This document shows, piece by piece, positions 12,801 through 20,799 of a stretch of 64,000 nucleotides of DNA. The notes below the pieces were generated by a model. It was not told where the DNA came from, made no database searches, and worked only from the letters and a program-made list of their open reading frames with translations. Source of the stretch: Streptomyces seoulensis (lineage in GTDB: Bacteria > Actinomycetota > Actinomycetes > Streptomycetales > Streptomycetaceae); the NCBI GenBank assembly GCA_013364255.1, contig CP054936.1:5300853-5364852 (forward strand), given 5' to 3'. The translations under genes and the position numbers were made by a program. Each line of letters opens with the position of its first letter. Positions within the stretch are counted from its first letter, which is position 1.

Positions 12801-14678
12801 CACCCATTCGGGGCTGCCGGGGTGCATGCGGTCCAGGAACCACAGGCGGTGCTGGCCGAAGGAGAGCGGCAGCGGCGCGCCGCGGTCCACGGGGACGACC
12901 TCGGGCACGGCGGGCCGCGACTCCTCGACGAGGCGGGCCTGCGCCTCCACCGTGGAGGCGCCGAACAGGCCGCGCAGCTGGACGTCGTCGCCGGACGCCT
13001 TGGCGAGGGCGACGGCGAGGCGGGTCAGGACCAGGGAGGAGCCGCCGAGGGCGAAGAAGTCGTCGTGCACGCCGACGTTCTCCACCTGGAGGAGCTGTTC
13101 CCACACGTCGGCGACGAGCCGCTCGGCGGGGGTCCGGGGCGCCACGTGGTCCGGGGCGCCGGCGCCGGCGTCGGCGGCGGGCGCGGCGGCCGGGTCGGGC
13201 AGGGCGGAGCGGTCCACCTTGCCGTTGGCGGTCAGCGGGAAGGCGTCCAGGGCGATGAACCGGGCCGGGATCATCGGCTCGGGCAGCCGGCGGCGCAGGA
13301 AGCTGCGCAGCTCGTCGCGGGGGATGCGGCGGCCCGCCACCAGGTGGGCCACCAGCCGGGCGCCGGCGACGGACGGGTACGCCCCGACCACCGCGCCCCG
13401 CACGTCGGGGTGGGCGTTGAGCGCGGCCTCGACCTCGGCCGGTTCGATGCGCACCCCGTTCACCTTGACCTGGTGGTCGACGCGGCCCAGGTAGGCGAGG
13501 GTGCCGTCGGAGCGCCAGCGGGCCAGGTCGCCGGTGCGGTACATGCGGGCGCCGTCGCCGCTGTGCGGGTCGGGCAGGAAGCGTTCCGCGGTCTGCGCCG
13601 GGCGGCCGGCGTAGCCGCGGGCGAGTCCGGCGCCGGCGGCGTAGATCTCGCCGACGACGCCGATCGGCACCGGGTCGAGTTCGTCGTCCAGCACGTAGAC
13701 CCGGACGCCGTCCAGGGGCCGGCCGATGGGCACGGCCTCGGTGTGCAGCTGCGGGTCGAACTGCTGGGCGGTGACGTCGATGGAGCACTCGGTGGGCCCG
13801 TAGGTGTTCCACACCGTGGCGCCGGTCGGCTCGGCCAGCCGGCGGCACAGCTCGGCGTCGAGGGCCTCGCCGGCGGAGAAGACCAGCCGCAGGTCGGCGC
13901 AGTCGGGCCAGCCGGGCTCCTCGACGAGCAGGCGCAGCACGGACGGCACGCCCTGGAGGACGGTGACGCGGCGCTCGGCGAGGGTGCGCACCAGGAGCGC
14001 GGGGTCGGACTCGGCGCCCTGCGGGGCCATCACCACGGCGCCGCCCGCGACGAGGGGTGCGAAGAGTTCCAGGGCGGCGGCGTCGAAGGTGAGGACGGTC
14101 TTGTGCACCATGCGGTCGGCCGGGCCGAGGCCCTGGCGCTCGACCGTCCAGGCGACCCGGTTGGCGATGCCGGCGTGCTCGACCAGCACGCCCTTGGGGC
14201 GGCCGGTGGAGCCGGAGGTGTAGGTGAGGTAGGCGGCGCCGGACGGGTCGGCGGCGGGCAGGTCCGCGGGCGTGCCGGGCAGCGCGGCCAGGCCGGTGGC
14301 CGGGTCGTCCAGCAGCAGCACCGCGGCGTCGGCGGGGTCCTCGGGCGCCGAGCCGTGCACGGCCAGCACGAGGCGGGCGCCGCTGTCCTGGATCATCCAC
14401 GCGGTGCGCTCGGCGGGGTGGGCGGCGTCCAGCGGCACGTAGGCGGCGCCCGCCCGCCACACGCCGAGGAGCGCGGCGAGCAGGTCGCGGCCGCGGGGCA
14501 GGCTGACCGCGACCCGCGTCTCGGGGCCGGCGCCGCGGTCCGCGAGCAGTCGCGCGACGCGGTTCGCGTGCCGGTCCAGCTGCTCGTACGTCATCGTCCC
14601 CTGGGCGTCGTCGACCGCGATGGCGTGGGGGGTACGGGCGGCTTGGCGGGCGATCAGTTCGTGCAGCGGGACAGACAT
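9810..14678 (-). CDS. Non-ribosomal peptide synthetase, A-T-C-A-T
   Basis: This 1622-residue protein starts directly with an adenylation domain (about 1-500). A carrier domain (LGGSS serine near 546), a condensation domain (about 600-1030, HHIASD near 727), a second adenylation domain (about 1055-1500) and a final carrier domain (LGGHS near 1565) follow. There is no N-terminal condensation domain and no thioesterase. The hand-read code of A1 is DALQFATIDK, matching no textbook code I know. A2 reads DLPKVAEVGK, closest to asparagine (DLTKLGEVGK). The missing first condensation domain may be supplied by the free-standing enzyme at 16792-18276. The product must pass to another NRPS, plausibly the one at 1-3472. 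Confidence 0.96.
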   Translation of the reverse strand: MSVPLHELIARQAARTPHAIAVDDAQGTMTYEQLDRHANRVARLLADRGAGPETRVAVSLPRGRDLLAALLGVWRAGAAYVPLDAAHPAERTAWMIQDSGARLVLAVHGSAPEDPADAAVLLLDDPATGLAALPGTPADLPAADPSGAAYLTYTSGSTGRPKGVLVEHAGIANRVAWTVERQGLGPADRMVHKTVLTFDAAALELFAPLVAGGAVVMAPQGAESDPALLVRTLAERRVTVLQGVPSVLRLLVEEPGWPDCADLRLVFSAGEALDAELCRRLAEPTGATVWNTYGPTECSIDVTAQQFDPQLHTEAVPIGRPLDGVRVYVLDDELDPVPIGVVGEIYAAGAGLARGYAGRPAQTAERFLPDPHSGDGARMYRTGDLARWRSDGTLAYLGRVDHQVKVNGVRIEPAEVEAALNAHPDVRGAVVGAYPSVAGARLVAHLVAGRRIPRDELRSFLRRRLPEPMIPARFIALDAFPLTANGKVDRSALPDPAAAPAADAGAGAPDHVAPRTPAERLVADVWEQLLQVENVGVHDDFFALGGSSLVLTRLAVALAKASGDDVQLRGLFGASTVEAQARLVEESRPAVPEVVPVDRGAPLPLSFGQHRLWFLDRMHPGSPEWVAPLFLRLPAGTTEDTVRAALDTLEQRHEALRTRYLLQGEEPRQTVVAARPVELRVEDAGEPDLERLFGEQFHRGFDLAEGPLWRALLVRVPLGGPVLLVTVHHIASDGWSTVVLEREIRELCAAAQAGRAPELPAPAVQYADYAAWQAARSDDAVLDRELEYWKTALRGMPELQLRTDRPRPARRDGRGQGVRFSVPVGLADALSGIGRRHGATPYATLLAAFAALISRYSGQEDFGVGSPVTGRLRPEIQDTVGFFLNSLVLRADLTGDPSFAQLLDRTRETVLSGFAHQELPFERLVDELQPVRDLSRTPLYQVAFDLQDEGATAVAADGVLMDAFQGAWRVAKTDLTMFVWRHADGSLTGAFEYASALFAHSTVERMADHFVRLLQSVADAPDTPLSALDLTTVHEHRLLRLWNDSAAAVPDVSVPELIARQATERPDAVAVASGDTTLTYAELDVRANRLAHTLREAGVGAESSVAVLLDRSVDLVVALLAVWRAGAGYVPMDPVLPAGRIAGMVADGGVQTALTTKAYADRFTVPVVRVDEDHSHHPNTAPVTTVDPDTLAYTIFTSGSTGRPKGVQVTHRNLTNHIHWAAQELTTAGTGGAPVFSSTAFDLVVPNLWAPLVTGQRTWLFHGELTDLGTALAAAGPFSFIKLTPGHLEILSGQLTDTQISTLTGKVVVAGEALPGSLVERWRQILGDGQVINEYGPTETTVGTCTYPLTEPFEGVVPIGRPLPNMVMRILDHHLQPVPVGAVGELHVGGTGVARGYAGDPARTAERFLPDPYGPASSRLYRTGDLARWRTDGSVEFLGRIDNQVKIRGYRIELGEIRAALTAHPYVTDAAVIATDDQRLIAYVVGAVPDLSDTLPEYMIPTAYLQLDALPLTPNGKLDHRALPDPDALRTDAHTAPRTPTEERIAAIWHDLLGKDASTHDSFFELGGHSILAVRLVARLQQDFDLDLPMRVVFERPTIAQLAVDIEDRVRAEIDAELAGSS

Positions 14679-14744
14679 CTCTTCTCCAGAGGTGTTGATC
14701 AGGTGCGGATCTGCGGTGCGGGAGGGCGTTCCACTTCAGGAGCC

Positions 14745-15767
14745 TCAGGCCGTGCGGCCGGGCAGGAAGCCGTCCACGGTGGTGCCGACGCCGCGGGCGC
14801 GGGCCTCGTCGTGCACGAAGCGGGCCAGCGCCAGGTCCAGCACGCCGAGTCCGAACGGGGAGAACACCACGGGCCGCCCGTCGTGCGGCACGGGCTCGGC
14901 GGCGCCCTTCAGCAGTGCGCCGAGGGAGGCGTGGAGGAAGCCGCGTCCGCCGGTGTGCGTCTCGGCCAGGTGCGGCGAGGTGTTCTCGCGGCACACGTGG
15001 TCCGGGTCGTCGACGACGTTGTGGGCGCCGAGGATCGCGGGCACGGTGAGGTCCCGCAGCGACACGTGCAGGACGACGGCGCCGGGCGGGCAGGCGTCGA
15101 GGCCGGTGTACGGGGTGGCGGCGGTGGTCGCGAAGGACACCAGGTCGTGCGCGGCGAGCGCCTCGTCGAGGCTGTCGCAGTGCCGTACCCGGGCGCCGGG
15201 CAGCAGCCGGGCGTGGTCGGCGGTGAAGCGGGCGGCGCGCCGGGGGTCGGTGTCGTAGACGGCCAGCGAGCCGAGGTGGGGGTGGACGACGGAGAGGAAG
15301 CGCAGCACCTCGCGGTTGATGACGCCGGTGCCGATGAGAGTGACGCCGGTGGGCCGGCGGCCGTCCAGCAGGGTGCGGGAGGCGAGCGCGGCGGAGGCGG
15401 CGGTGCGCCGGGCGGAGATGAGGGAGCCCTCGATGAGGGCCTTGGGGTGCCCGGTCTCCAGCGAGTTCAGCAGGATGGCGGCGCTGGCCCGCTCGTGGCC
15501 GGCGTCGACGTTGCCGGGGAAGGACGAGATCCACTTCATGCCGGCGACCTCGCCGTCCGCCGCGGTGTCCCCGGCGGGCGCGCCGAGGTAGCCGGGCAGG
15601 CCGATGATGCGGTCGCGGGGGCGGTCCGGGAAGCGCAGGAAGACGGAGTGCGGCAGGACCGTACGCCCCTCCTCGTGCCGCTCGTAGGCCGCCGCGACGA
15701 GGTCCACGACCTCCTTCTCGCGTCCGGACAGCAGTCCGTCCACCTGCCCGTGCGTGATGATCAGCAT
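14745..15767 (-). CDS. SbnB-like 2,3-diaminopropionate biosynthesis protein (ornithine cyclodeaminase family)
   Basis: The 340-residue protein has the ornithine cyclodeaminase/mu-crystallin fold: the substrate segment GMKWISSFPGN and the dinucleotide-binding VTLIGTGVINREVLRF. In staphyloferrin B synthesis SbnB oxidatively cleaves N-(1-amino-1-carboxyethyl)glutamate made by SbnA, giving L-2,3-diaminopropionate and 2-oxoglutarate. The start ATG at 15767 (MLIITHG) overlaps the SbnA-like gene by seven bases, which supports a functional pair. The NRPS gene follows after 66 bases. Confidence 0.92.
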   Translation of the reverse strand: MLIITHGQVDGLLSGREKEVVDLVAAAYERHEEGRTVLPHSVFLRFPDRPRDRIIGLPGYLGAPAGDTAADGEVAGMKWISSFPGNVDAGHERASAAILLNSLETGHPKALIEGSLISARRTAASAALASRTLLDGRRPTGVTLIGTGVINREVLRFLSVVHPHLGSLAVYDTDPRRAARFTADHARLLPGARVRHCDSLDEALAAHDLVSFATTAATPYTGLDACPPGAVVLHVSLRDLTVPAILGAHNVVDDPDHVCRENTSPHLAETHTGGRGFLHASLGALLKGAAEPVPHDGRPVVFSPFGLGVLDLALARFVHDEARARGVGTTVDGFLPGRTA

Positions 15768-16795
15768 GTGCCCACCGCCGGTGTGAGTTCGGGGTCCTGC
15801 CACAGGAGTTCGGGGTCCTGCCACAGGTGGGAGACCTCTCCGAAGTGGGCGCGCACCCAGTCGTCGGAGTAGATCGTGTCGAGGTAGCGGTCGCCGCGGT
15901 CGGGGAAGACCAGGACGACGTTGCGGCCGGCCGGGATGCGGGCCGCGAACTTGCCGAGCGCGGCGGTGACCGCGCCCGAGGAGCCGCCCGCGAGGATGGC
16001 CTCGCGGGCGATGAGGGTGCGGCAGGCCACCACGGACTCCAGGTCGGAGACGTGCACCACCTCGTCGGCCAGCGTCGGGTCGAACAGGGCGGGCCGGACG
16101 GCGGCGCCGTGCCCGGGCAGCAGCCGCGGCGCGGAGACGCCGCCGAACAGCACGCTGCCCAGCGCGTCCACCCCCACCAGGGTGGTGGACAGGCCGTGGG
16201 CGCGGATGTGGCGGGCGCAGCCGGTGAGGGTGCCGCCGGTGCCGGTGGAGCAGAACAGGTAGTCGACGCGGCCGTCGAGCGCCTGCGCGATCTCCGCCAT
16301 GGTCCGCTCGTGGGCGAGCGGGTTGAGCGGGTTGGCGTACTGGTTGGGCCAGTACGCGCCGGGCAGGGTGGCGAGGAGTTCGCGCACCCGCTTGATCCGG
16401 GCCGGCAGGTACGCCTTCGTCTCCGGGTCGACCTCGGTGACCATGTCGACCGTGACGCCGTAGGCGCGCAGGACGGCCAGGTTCTGCTCGGTGGTCTTCG
16501 GGTCGACCACGCAGACGAGGTCGATGCCGAAGTAGCGGCAGATCTGCGCCAGGCCGATGGCGAGGTTGCCGGAGCTGGACTCCACCACGGTGGACCGGCC
16601 GGGCACCAGGTGGCCGCCGCGGATGCGGCCCAGCAGCATGGAGAGCGCGGAGCGGTCCTTGACGCTGCCGCCGGGGTTGTGGGACTCCAGCTTGGCGAAG
16701 ACGCGGGAGCCCAGGCGCGGCAGCAGCCCGGTGAGTTCCACCAGGGGCGTGTCGCCGACGCCGTCGAGGATGCCGTGGAGCACGCGCCCGGTCAT
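15761..16795 (-). CDS. SbnA-like PLP-dependent 2,3-diaminopropionate synthase (cysteine synthase family)
   Basis: A 344-residue fold-type II PLP enzyme. The PLP lysine is K46 in NPGGSVKDR, and a phosphate-binding STGTGGT loop follows. The family member SbnA joins O-phosphoserine and glutamate to form ACEGA, the substrate of SbnB. It overlaps the C-domain gene upstream (ATGA) and the SbnB-like gene downstream. The C-terminus carries a seven-residue tandem duplication (WQDPELL twice) encoded by a 21-base DNA repeat, probably recent and outside the catalytic core. Ordinary cysteine synthase is a less likely alternative because of the SbnB-like partner. Confidence 0.92.
   Translation of the reverse strand: MTGRVLHGILDGVGDTPLVELTGLLPRLGSRVFAKLESHNPGGSVKDRSALSMLLGRIRGGHLVPGRSTVVESSSGNLAIGLAQICRYFGIDLVCVVDPKTTEQNLAVLRAYGVTVDMVTEVDPETKAYLPARIKRVRELLATLPGAYWPNQYANPLNPLAHERTMAEIAQALDGRVDYLFCSTGTGGTLTGCARHIRAHGLSTTLVGVDALGSVLFGGVSAPRLLPGHGAAVRPALFDPTLADEVVHVSDLESVVACRTLIAREAILAGGSSGAVTAALGKFAARIPAGRNVVLVFPDRGDRYLDTIYSDDWVRAHFGEVSHLWQDPELLWQDPELTPAVGTC
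15786..15827. repeat. 21-bp perfect tandem duplication in the SbnA-like gene
   Basis: Two identical adjacent 21-base copies (15786-15806 and 15807-15827) sit close to the 3' end of the SbnA-like gene. The length is a multiple of three, so the frame is kept and seven residues are duplicated in the C-terminal tail. Confidence 0.9.
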
Positions 16796-18276
16796 GAGGC
16801 GGCGCCGGGATGTCCGGAGCCCGCGCCCGCCGCGCCCGCCGCGCCCGCGCCCGCCGTGCCCGCGCCCGCCGCGTCCGTCGTGCCCGCGGCGGCCGGACCG
16901 GCGCCGAGGGCGAGCAGGGCCCGCCGGTCGTCGCCGCCGGTCAGCGGGACGCGTCCGACCGGCCGGCCGGCGTCCTCGACGGCCGTGGTGAGGAACCGGA
17001 CGTACTGGTCGAACAGCCGCTCCACCGTGTCCCGTTCGAACAGCGCGGTGTCGTAGCGCAGGGCGAGGCTCAGTCCGTTGGCGTCGCTGGTCACCTCCAG
17101 GGAGATGTCGCACTGGCCTTCCAGGTGCGGGATCTCCAGGTAGGTGAAGCTGTGCCCGGCGATCCGCAGCGGCACCCCGGCGGCGGCGACCGCGAAGCCG
17201 CCGCCGAAGCGGTCGGTGGCGACCATCGTCATGGAGATCCGGTACAGCGGCCCGCCGGACGGGGCGGCCTGCGCGACCAGCGGGTACGGGTAGGTGGCGC
17301 GCGCGGTGGCCTGCCGGAGCCGGTCGGCGGCGCGGTCGATGACCTCGCCCAGGGTGTCCGCCCTGCCGACCTCCGCGCGCACGAGCACCGGGTTGACGTA
17401 GTAGCCGACGTCCTCGCGGGCCGCGCCGCGGCGCACGGAGGCGGGGCAGGCGATGAGGAAGTCCCGCATGCCGGTCCACCGGTTCACCAGGGCCTGGAGC
17501 GCGCCGAGCGCCACGGCGAACGGGGAGACCTCCCGGTCGGCGGCGGTGCGCCGGATCCGCTCCGAGAGGTCGTCGGGCAGCCGTCGCACCAGGCTCGCGC
17601 CCTGGTACGACGGGGTCCGCGGCCGGGGCCGGTCGGTGGGGAACTCCGCGGCCTGCGAGCCGGCGCACTGCTCCTGCCAGAACTCGGCCTGCCGGGCGCC
17701 GCGGGAGGACTCCAGCAGGGTGCGCTCGGCCGCCACGAAGTGCCCGTAGTCGGTGACCGGGGGCTTGAGCGCGGGGTCCGCGCCCTCGGCGGCGGCCGCG
17801 AAGGCGGTGAGCAGGTCGCGCCAGAGCAGCCACTGGGAGAGCGCGTCGGTGGCGATGTGGTGGGTGACGACGAGGACCACCGCGTCCGGGCCGCGGTTGA
17901 TCAGCACGGCCCGGAACGGGCCCTCGCCGCCGAGGTCGAACGGCGCGGCGACCTCCGCGTCGATCAGCCGGCGCAGCTCCTCGTCGTCGGTGCCGGGCGC
18001 CTCGCGCACCGTGAGCCGGCCCGTCCGGCCGGGCGGCAGGACGCGGCGGCGCGGGCCGGCCTCGGTGCCGGTGTACACCGAGCGGAGCATGGAGTGCCGC
18101 TCGGTGACCGCGTCGACCGCGCGTGCCAGGATCCCGGGATCCGGCACCGGCTCCATCCGCACCCCGCCGGCGAGGTGGTAGGTGGAGCTGTCGGGAGCCA
18201 GTTGGTGGAGCAGCCACAGGCCTTCCTGGCCCACCGAGAGGGGCAGTCCGCCGTCCTCGGGATCCGTGTGTGCCAT
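16792..18276 (-). CDS. Free-standing condensation-domain protein
   Basis: This 494-residue protein is a single NRPS condensation domain with HHIATD at residues 139-144, so the catalytic second histidine and the aspartate are present. No adenylation or carrier domain is fused to it. After about residue 435 it ends in a low-complexity Ala/Gly tail (AGAGTAGAGAAG pattern) that may be a flexible linker. It starts three bases after the ACP stop and overlaps the SbnA-like gene. I infer that it transfers the acyl group from the neighbouring ACP to the amino acid on the A-T start of the NRPS at 9810-14678, which lacks its own condensation domain. Confidence 0.92.
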   Translation of the reverse strand: MAHTDPEDGGLPLSVGQEGLWLLHQLAPDSSTYHLAGGVRMEPVPDPGILARAVDAVTERHSMLRSVYTGTEAGPRRRVLPPGRTGRLTVREAPGTDDEELRRLIDAEVAAPFDLGGEGPFRAVLINRGPDAVVLVVTHHIATDALSQWLLWRDLLTAFAAAAEGADPALKPPVTDYGHFVAAERTLLESSRGARQAEFWQEQCAGSQAAEFPTDRPRPRTPSYQGASLVRRLPDDLSERIRRTAADREVSPFAVALGALQALVNRWTGMRDFLIACPASVRRGAAREDVGYYVNPVLVRAEVGRADTLGEVIDRAADRLRQATARATYPYPLVAQAAPSGGPLYRISMTMVATDRFGGGFAVAAAGVPLRIAGHSFTYLEIPHLEGQCDISLEVTSDANGLSLALRYDTALFERDTVERLFDQYVRFLTTAVEDAGRPVGRVPLTGGDDRRALLALGAGPAAAGTTDAAGAGTAGAGAAGAAGAGSGHPGAAS

Positions 18277-18279
18277 GGG

Positions 18280-18525
18280 TCAGACTCCCGCCTTGTGCGC
18301 GAGGAGGAAGTCCGCGACGTCGCTGACCCTCAGCAGGTCACCGACCTTCTCGTCGGGGACGGAAAGGCTGAATGCTTTTTCCACGGCGGCCAGGAGGTCG
18401 ATCCGGGTCAGGGAGTCCATGCCCAGCTCCTCGAAGCTGGAGTCGGGGGTGACCTCGGCCTCCAGGTCGGGCGCGGTGCGCAGGGTGAGGTTGATGATCT
18501 CGGCGAGCATTTCGTCTCTGGTCAT
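18280..18525 (-). CDS. Acyl carrier protein
   Basis: This 81-residue acidic helical protein has the phosphopantetheine attachment motif GMDSLTR, serine at position 38. The ATG at 18525 follows GGAAAGAG. It lies between a ketosynthase III gene and a condensation-domain gene, so it most likely carries the fatty-acyl or 3-hydroxyacyl starter of the peptide. It is distinct from the NRPS carrier domains by its size and DSL context. Confidence 0.93.
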   Translation of the reverse strand: MTRDEMLAEIINLTLRTAPDLEAEVTPDSSFEELGMDSLTRIDLLAAVEKAFSLSVPDEKVGDLLRVSDVADFLLAHKAGV

Positions 18526-18557
18526 GGCTCTTTCCGTTTCTGTGAGAGGGGTCGCTC

Positions 18558-18587
18558 GGGTGCGGGTGCGGGTGCGGGTGCGGGTGC
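18558..18587. repeat. Five tandem GGGTGC hexamers
   Basis: Five perfect copies of GGGTGC fill the short gap between the ketosynthase III and ACP genes. It is non-coding and of unknown role, and could simply be replication slippage. Confidence 0.85.
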
Positions 18588-18603
18588 TGGTACGGGGCGG
18601 TGG

Positions 18604-19560
18604 TCAGGGCATGTCGACGACCTGGCCGGCGTAGGTCAGGCCGGCGCCGAAGCCGAGCAGCAGGACCTTCTCGCCGGGGGTGGCGCGGCCGCTCTCCTTG
18701 AGCCGGTTGAGCGCCAGCGGCACCGAGGCGGCGGAGGTGTTGCCGGTGTCGACGACGTCGTTGACGACGCGGTCCTGCGGCAGGCCGAGGTTGGCCGTCA
18801 GGGTGTGGATGATCCGCTTGTTGGCCTGGTGCGGCACGAACCAGGCGATGTCCTCCAGCGTGATGCCGGCGGCGGCGCACGCCCGGTGCGCGACGTCCGG
18901 CATGGTGGCCGTGGACCACTTGTAGACCAGCGGGCCGTTCATGGTGACGTACTCGCGGCCGTCGGCCTTCTCGGTGATGCCGAGCACCTCGTGCCGGGCG
19001 CCGTCGCTGCCCCACACCGCCGGGCCGATGCCGGCCGTGTCGGAGCGGGAGACCACGGCGGCGCCCGCGCCGTCGCCGAAGATGACGAAGGTGTCGGGGT
19101 CGTTCGGGTCGATCCACTCGCTGGTGCGCTCGGCGCCGATCACCAGGACGTGCCGGGCCTCGCCGAGCCGTACCGCGTTGGAGGCCATGGCCAGCGAGTA
19201 GGTGAAGCCGGCGCAGACCGCGTTCAGGTCGTAGGCGCCGGAGTGGGGCAGTCCGATGCGGCTGGCGACCTCGGGGGCCACGCCGGGCATGCGGACCCGG
19301 CGGGTGGCGCTGGCGACGATCGTGAGGTCGACCTCGCCCGGGTCGATGTCGGCCGTCACCACGGCCTTCTCGCCGGCGGCCGTCGCCATCGCGGCGATGG
19401 TCTCCTCCTCGTCGGCGTGGTGGCGGGTCTTGATGCCGGTGCGGCTCTCGATCCACTCCGGGGAGACCGTGGTCCGCGCGGACAGCTCCTCGTTGGCCAC
19501 CAGCCGGTGGGGCCGGTACACCGCGAGTCCCGATATGCGTGATCCGTAGGTGGTGAGCAT
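18604..19560 (-). CDS. 3-oxoacyl-ACP synthase III (KAS III, FabH-like)
   Basis: The 318-residue enzyme has the complete KAS III triad: Cys116 in AVCAGF, His244 in PHQAN and Asn274 in DTGNTSAAS. It condenses an acyl-CoA with malonyl-ACP. The ATG at 19560 is chosen because GGGAAGAGAG precedes it; a TTG four codons earlier is possible. With the ACP gene downstream and fabG in the same unit, it could make a 3-oxoacyl-ACP that is reduced to 3-hydroxyacyl-ACP for peptide initiation. No KAS II or dehydratase is visible, so long-chain elongation would rely on the host pathway. Confidence 0.94.
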   Translation of the reverse strand: MLTTYGSRISGLAVYRPHRLVANEELSARTTVSPEWIESRTGIKTRHHADEEETIAAMATAAGEKAVVTADIDPGEVDLTIVASATRRVRMPGVAPEVASRIGLPHSGAYDLNAVCAGFTYSLAMASNAVRLGEARHVLVIGAERTSEWIDPNDPDTFVIFGDGAGAAVVSRSDTAGIGPAVWGSDGARHEVLGITEKADGREYVTMNGPLVYKWSTATMPDVAHRACAAAGITLEDIAWFVPHQANKRIIHTLTANLGLPQDRVVNDVVDTGNTSAASVPLALNRLKESGRATPGEKVLLLGFGAGLTYAGQVVDMP

Positions 19561-19714
19561 CTCTCTTCCCAACTGCGCGTCGAAGGAGTCGAAGGAGCTG
19601 AAGCGGCCGGAGCGGCCGAAGCGGCTCGAAGCGGCCGCGAAGCGGCTCGCAGCGGCCGGAGGCGCCGAAGCGGACCGCAGGCGCCCTGGCGGGCCGGCCG
19701 GGGCGGCCGGAGGA

Positions 19715-20695
19715 TCAGGCGTCGGACGGCTCGGCCATGGCGACCGCGATCCGGCGCGGCCCGGTGAAGGGCTCGCGGGCGTGCGCGGCCAGCATGTTGT
19801 CGACGATCAGGACGTCGTCGCGCTGCCAGTCGAAGCGGACGGACGCCGCCCGGTAACAGCCGCGCAGATGGTCCAGCACGTCGTCGGGGATGGCGCCGCC
19901 GTCGCCGTAGAAGGTGTGGGTGGGCAGGTCCTCGGCGGCGAAGATCGCCCGCAGCCCGGCGGACACCTCCTGGGGCAGCGTGCCGGTGTGGAAGAACGTG
20001 GCGTGGTTGAACCACACCCGCTCCCCGCTGACCGGGTGCCGGTGCACCGCGTCCCGGACGGCCGTGGTGCGCAGTCCGCCGTCGGGCCGCCACTCGGCCC
20101 GCATCCGGCGCTCGGCGCAGTACGCGGCCACCGCGTCCTGGTCGGAGGTGTTGAACGCCTCCTGCCACGGCACGCCGAAGCCGGGGTGGAAGTTGCGCAC
20201 CACCTGCCAGCCGCGGGCCTCGAACTCGGCGCGCACCTCCGGGTCGATCGAGGCGAGGACCTGGCGGGTGTCGGCGAGCGGGGTCGCGCCCTGGGTGGTG
20301 GGCGGCTCCACGCAGTAGAAGTACAGGGTGCGCGGCCACACCGCCTGGTAGGAGTTCTCGTTGTGCAGGAAGATCTCCTCGGCCGGCGGGTAGTCCGTCG
20401 ACGTGTACACCTGGCCCTTGATGGTGGAGCGGGGCGAGGAGCGCTCGGCGTAGGTCAGCGGCGGCGTGCCGGAGAAGACGCGGACGATCTGGTCGAAGCC
20501 GTCCACGCCGCCCACGTCGAAGCCGCGCAGCAGCAGGGCCCCGCGCCGGGCGAGCAGGGCGCGCAGCTCGGCGCGGTGCTCGGTGAGGTAGGCGTGCACG
20601 CCGGTGCCGGTGCCGGGGGCGTCGGGCCGGCACAGGCCCGGCACGGTTCCGCTCCCCGCCCAGCCGGCGGGTGTCTCTTCCGAGGTGATGGTCAT
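19715..20695 (-). CDS. TauD/SyrP-like Fe(II)/2-oxoglutarate-dependent oxygenase 1
   Basis: This 326-residue protein has the iron-binding HxE pair at His111/Glu113 (HNENSY) and a distal His305 with a following Arg in AREPFTGPRR for 2-oxoglutarate. The HNE variant and overall layout recall SyrP/KtzO-type amino-acid beta-hydroxylases that act on NRPS-bound substrates. It is clearly paralogous to the adjacent gene at 20800-21735. The start MTITSEE at 20695 is chosen because the longer upstream frame enters the neighbouring oxygenase gene. With an Asn-like A domain in the cluster, beta-hydroxylation of Asn or a similar residue is plausible but unproven. Confidence 0.9.
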   Translation of the reverse strand: MTITSEETPAGWAGSGTVPGLCRPDAPGTGTGVHAYLTEHRAELRALLARRGALLLRGFDVGGVDGFDQIVRVFSGTPPLTYAERSSPRSTIKGQVYTSTDYPPAEEIFLHNENSYQAVWPRTLYFYCVEPPTTQGATPLADTRQVLASIDPEVRAEFEARGWQVVRNFHPGFGVPWQEAFNTSDQDAVAAYCAERRMRAEWRPDGGLRTTAVRDAVHRHPVSGERVWFNHATFFHTGTLPQEVSAGLRAIFAAEDLPTHTFYGDGGAIPDDVLDHLRGCYRAASVRFDWQRDDVLIVDNMLAAHAREPFTGPRRIAVAMAEPSDA

Positions 20696-20799
20696 GGGCA
20701 ACTCGCTTGGTCGTCGCGGAGTTTCGGGAGCGGGGTCCGGAGCGGGGTCCGGCCGTGGCGCGCTGCGCGCGGGAGGCCGGACGGCGGGCGCCGGGGGCG

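Noticed and set aside
9699..15872. 2057-residue open frame on the plus strand
   Set aside because: Shadow of the NRPS and the Dap genes; the opposite strand carries complete enzyme motifs in several genes.
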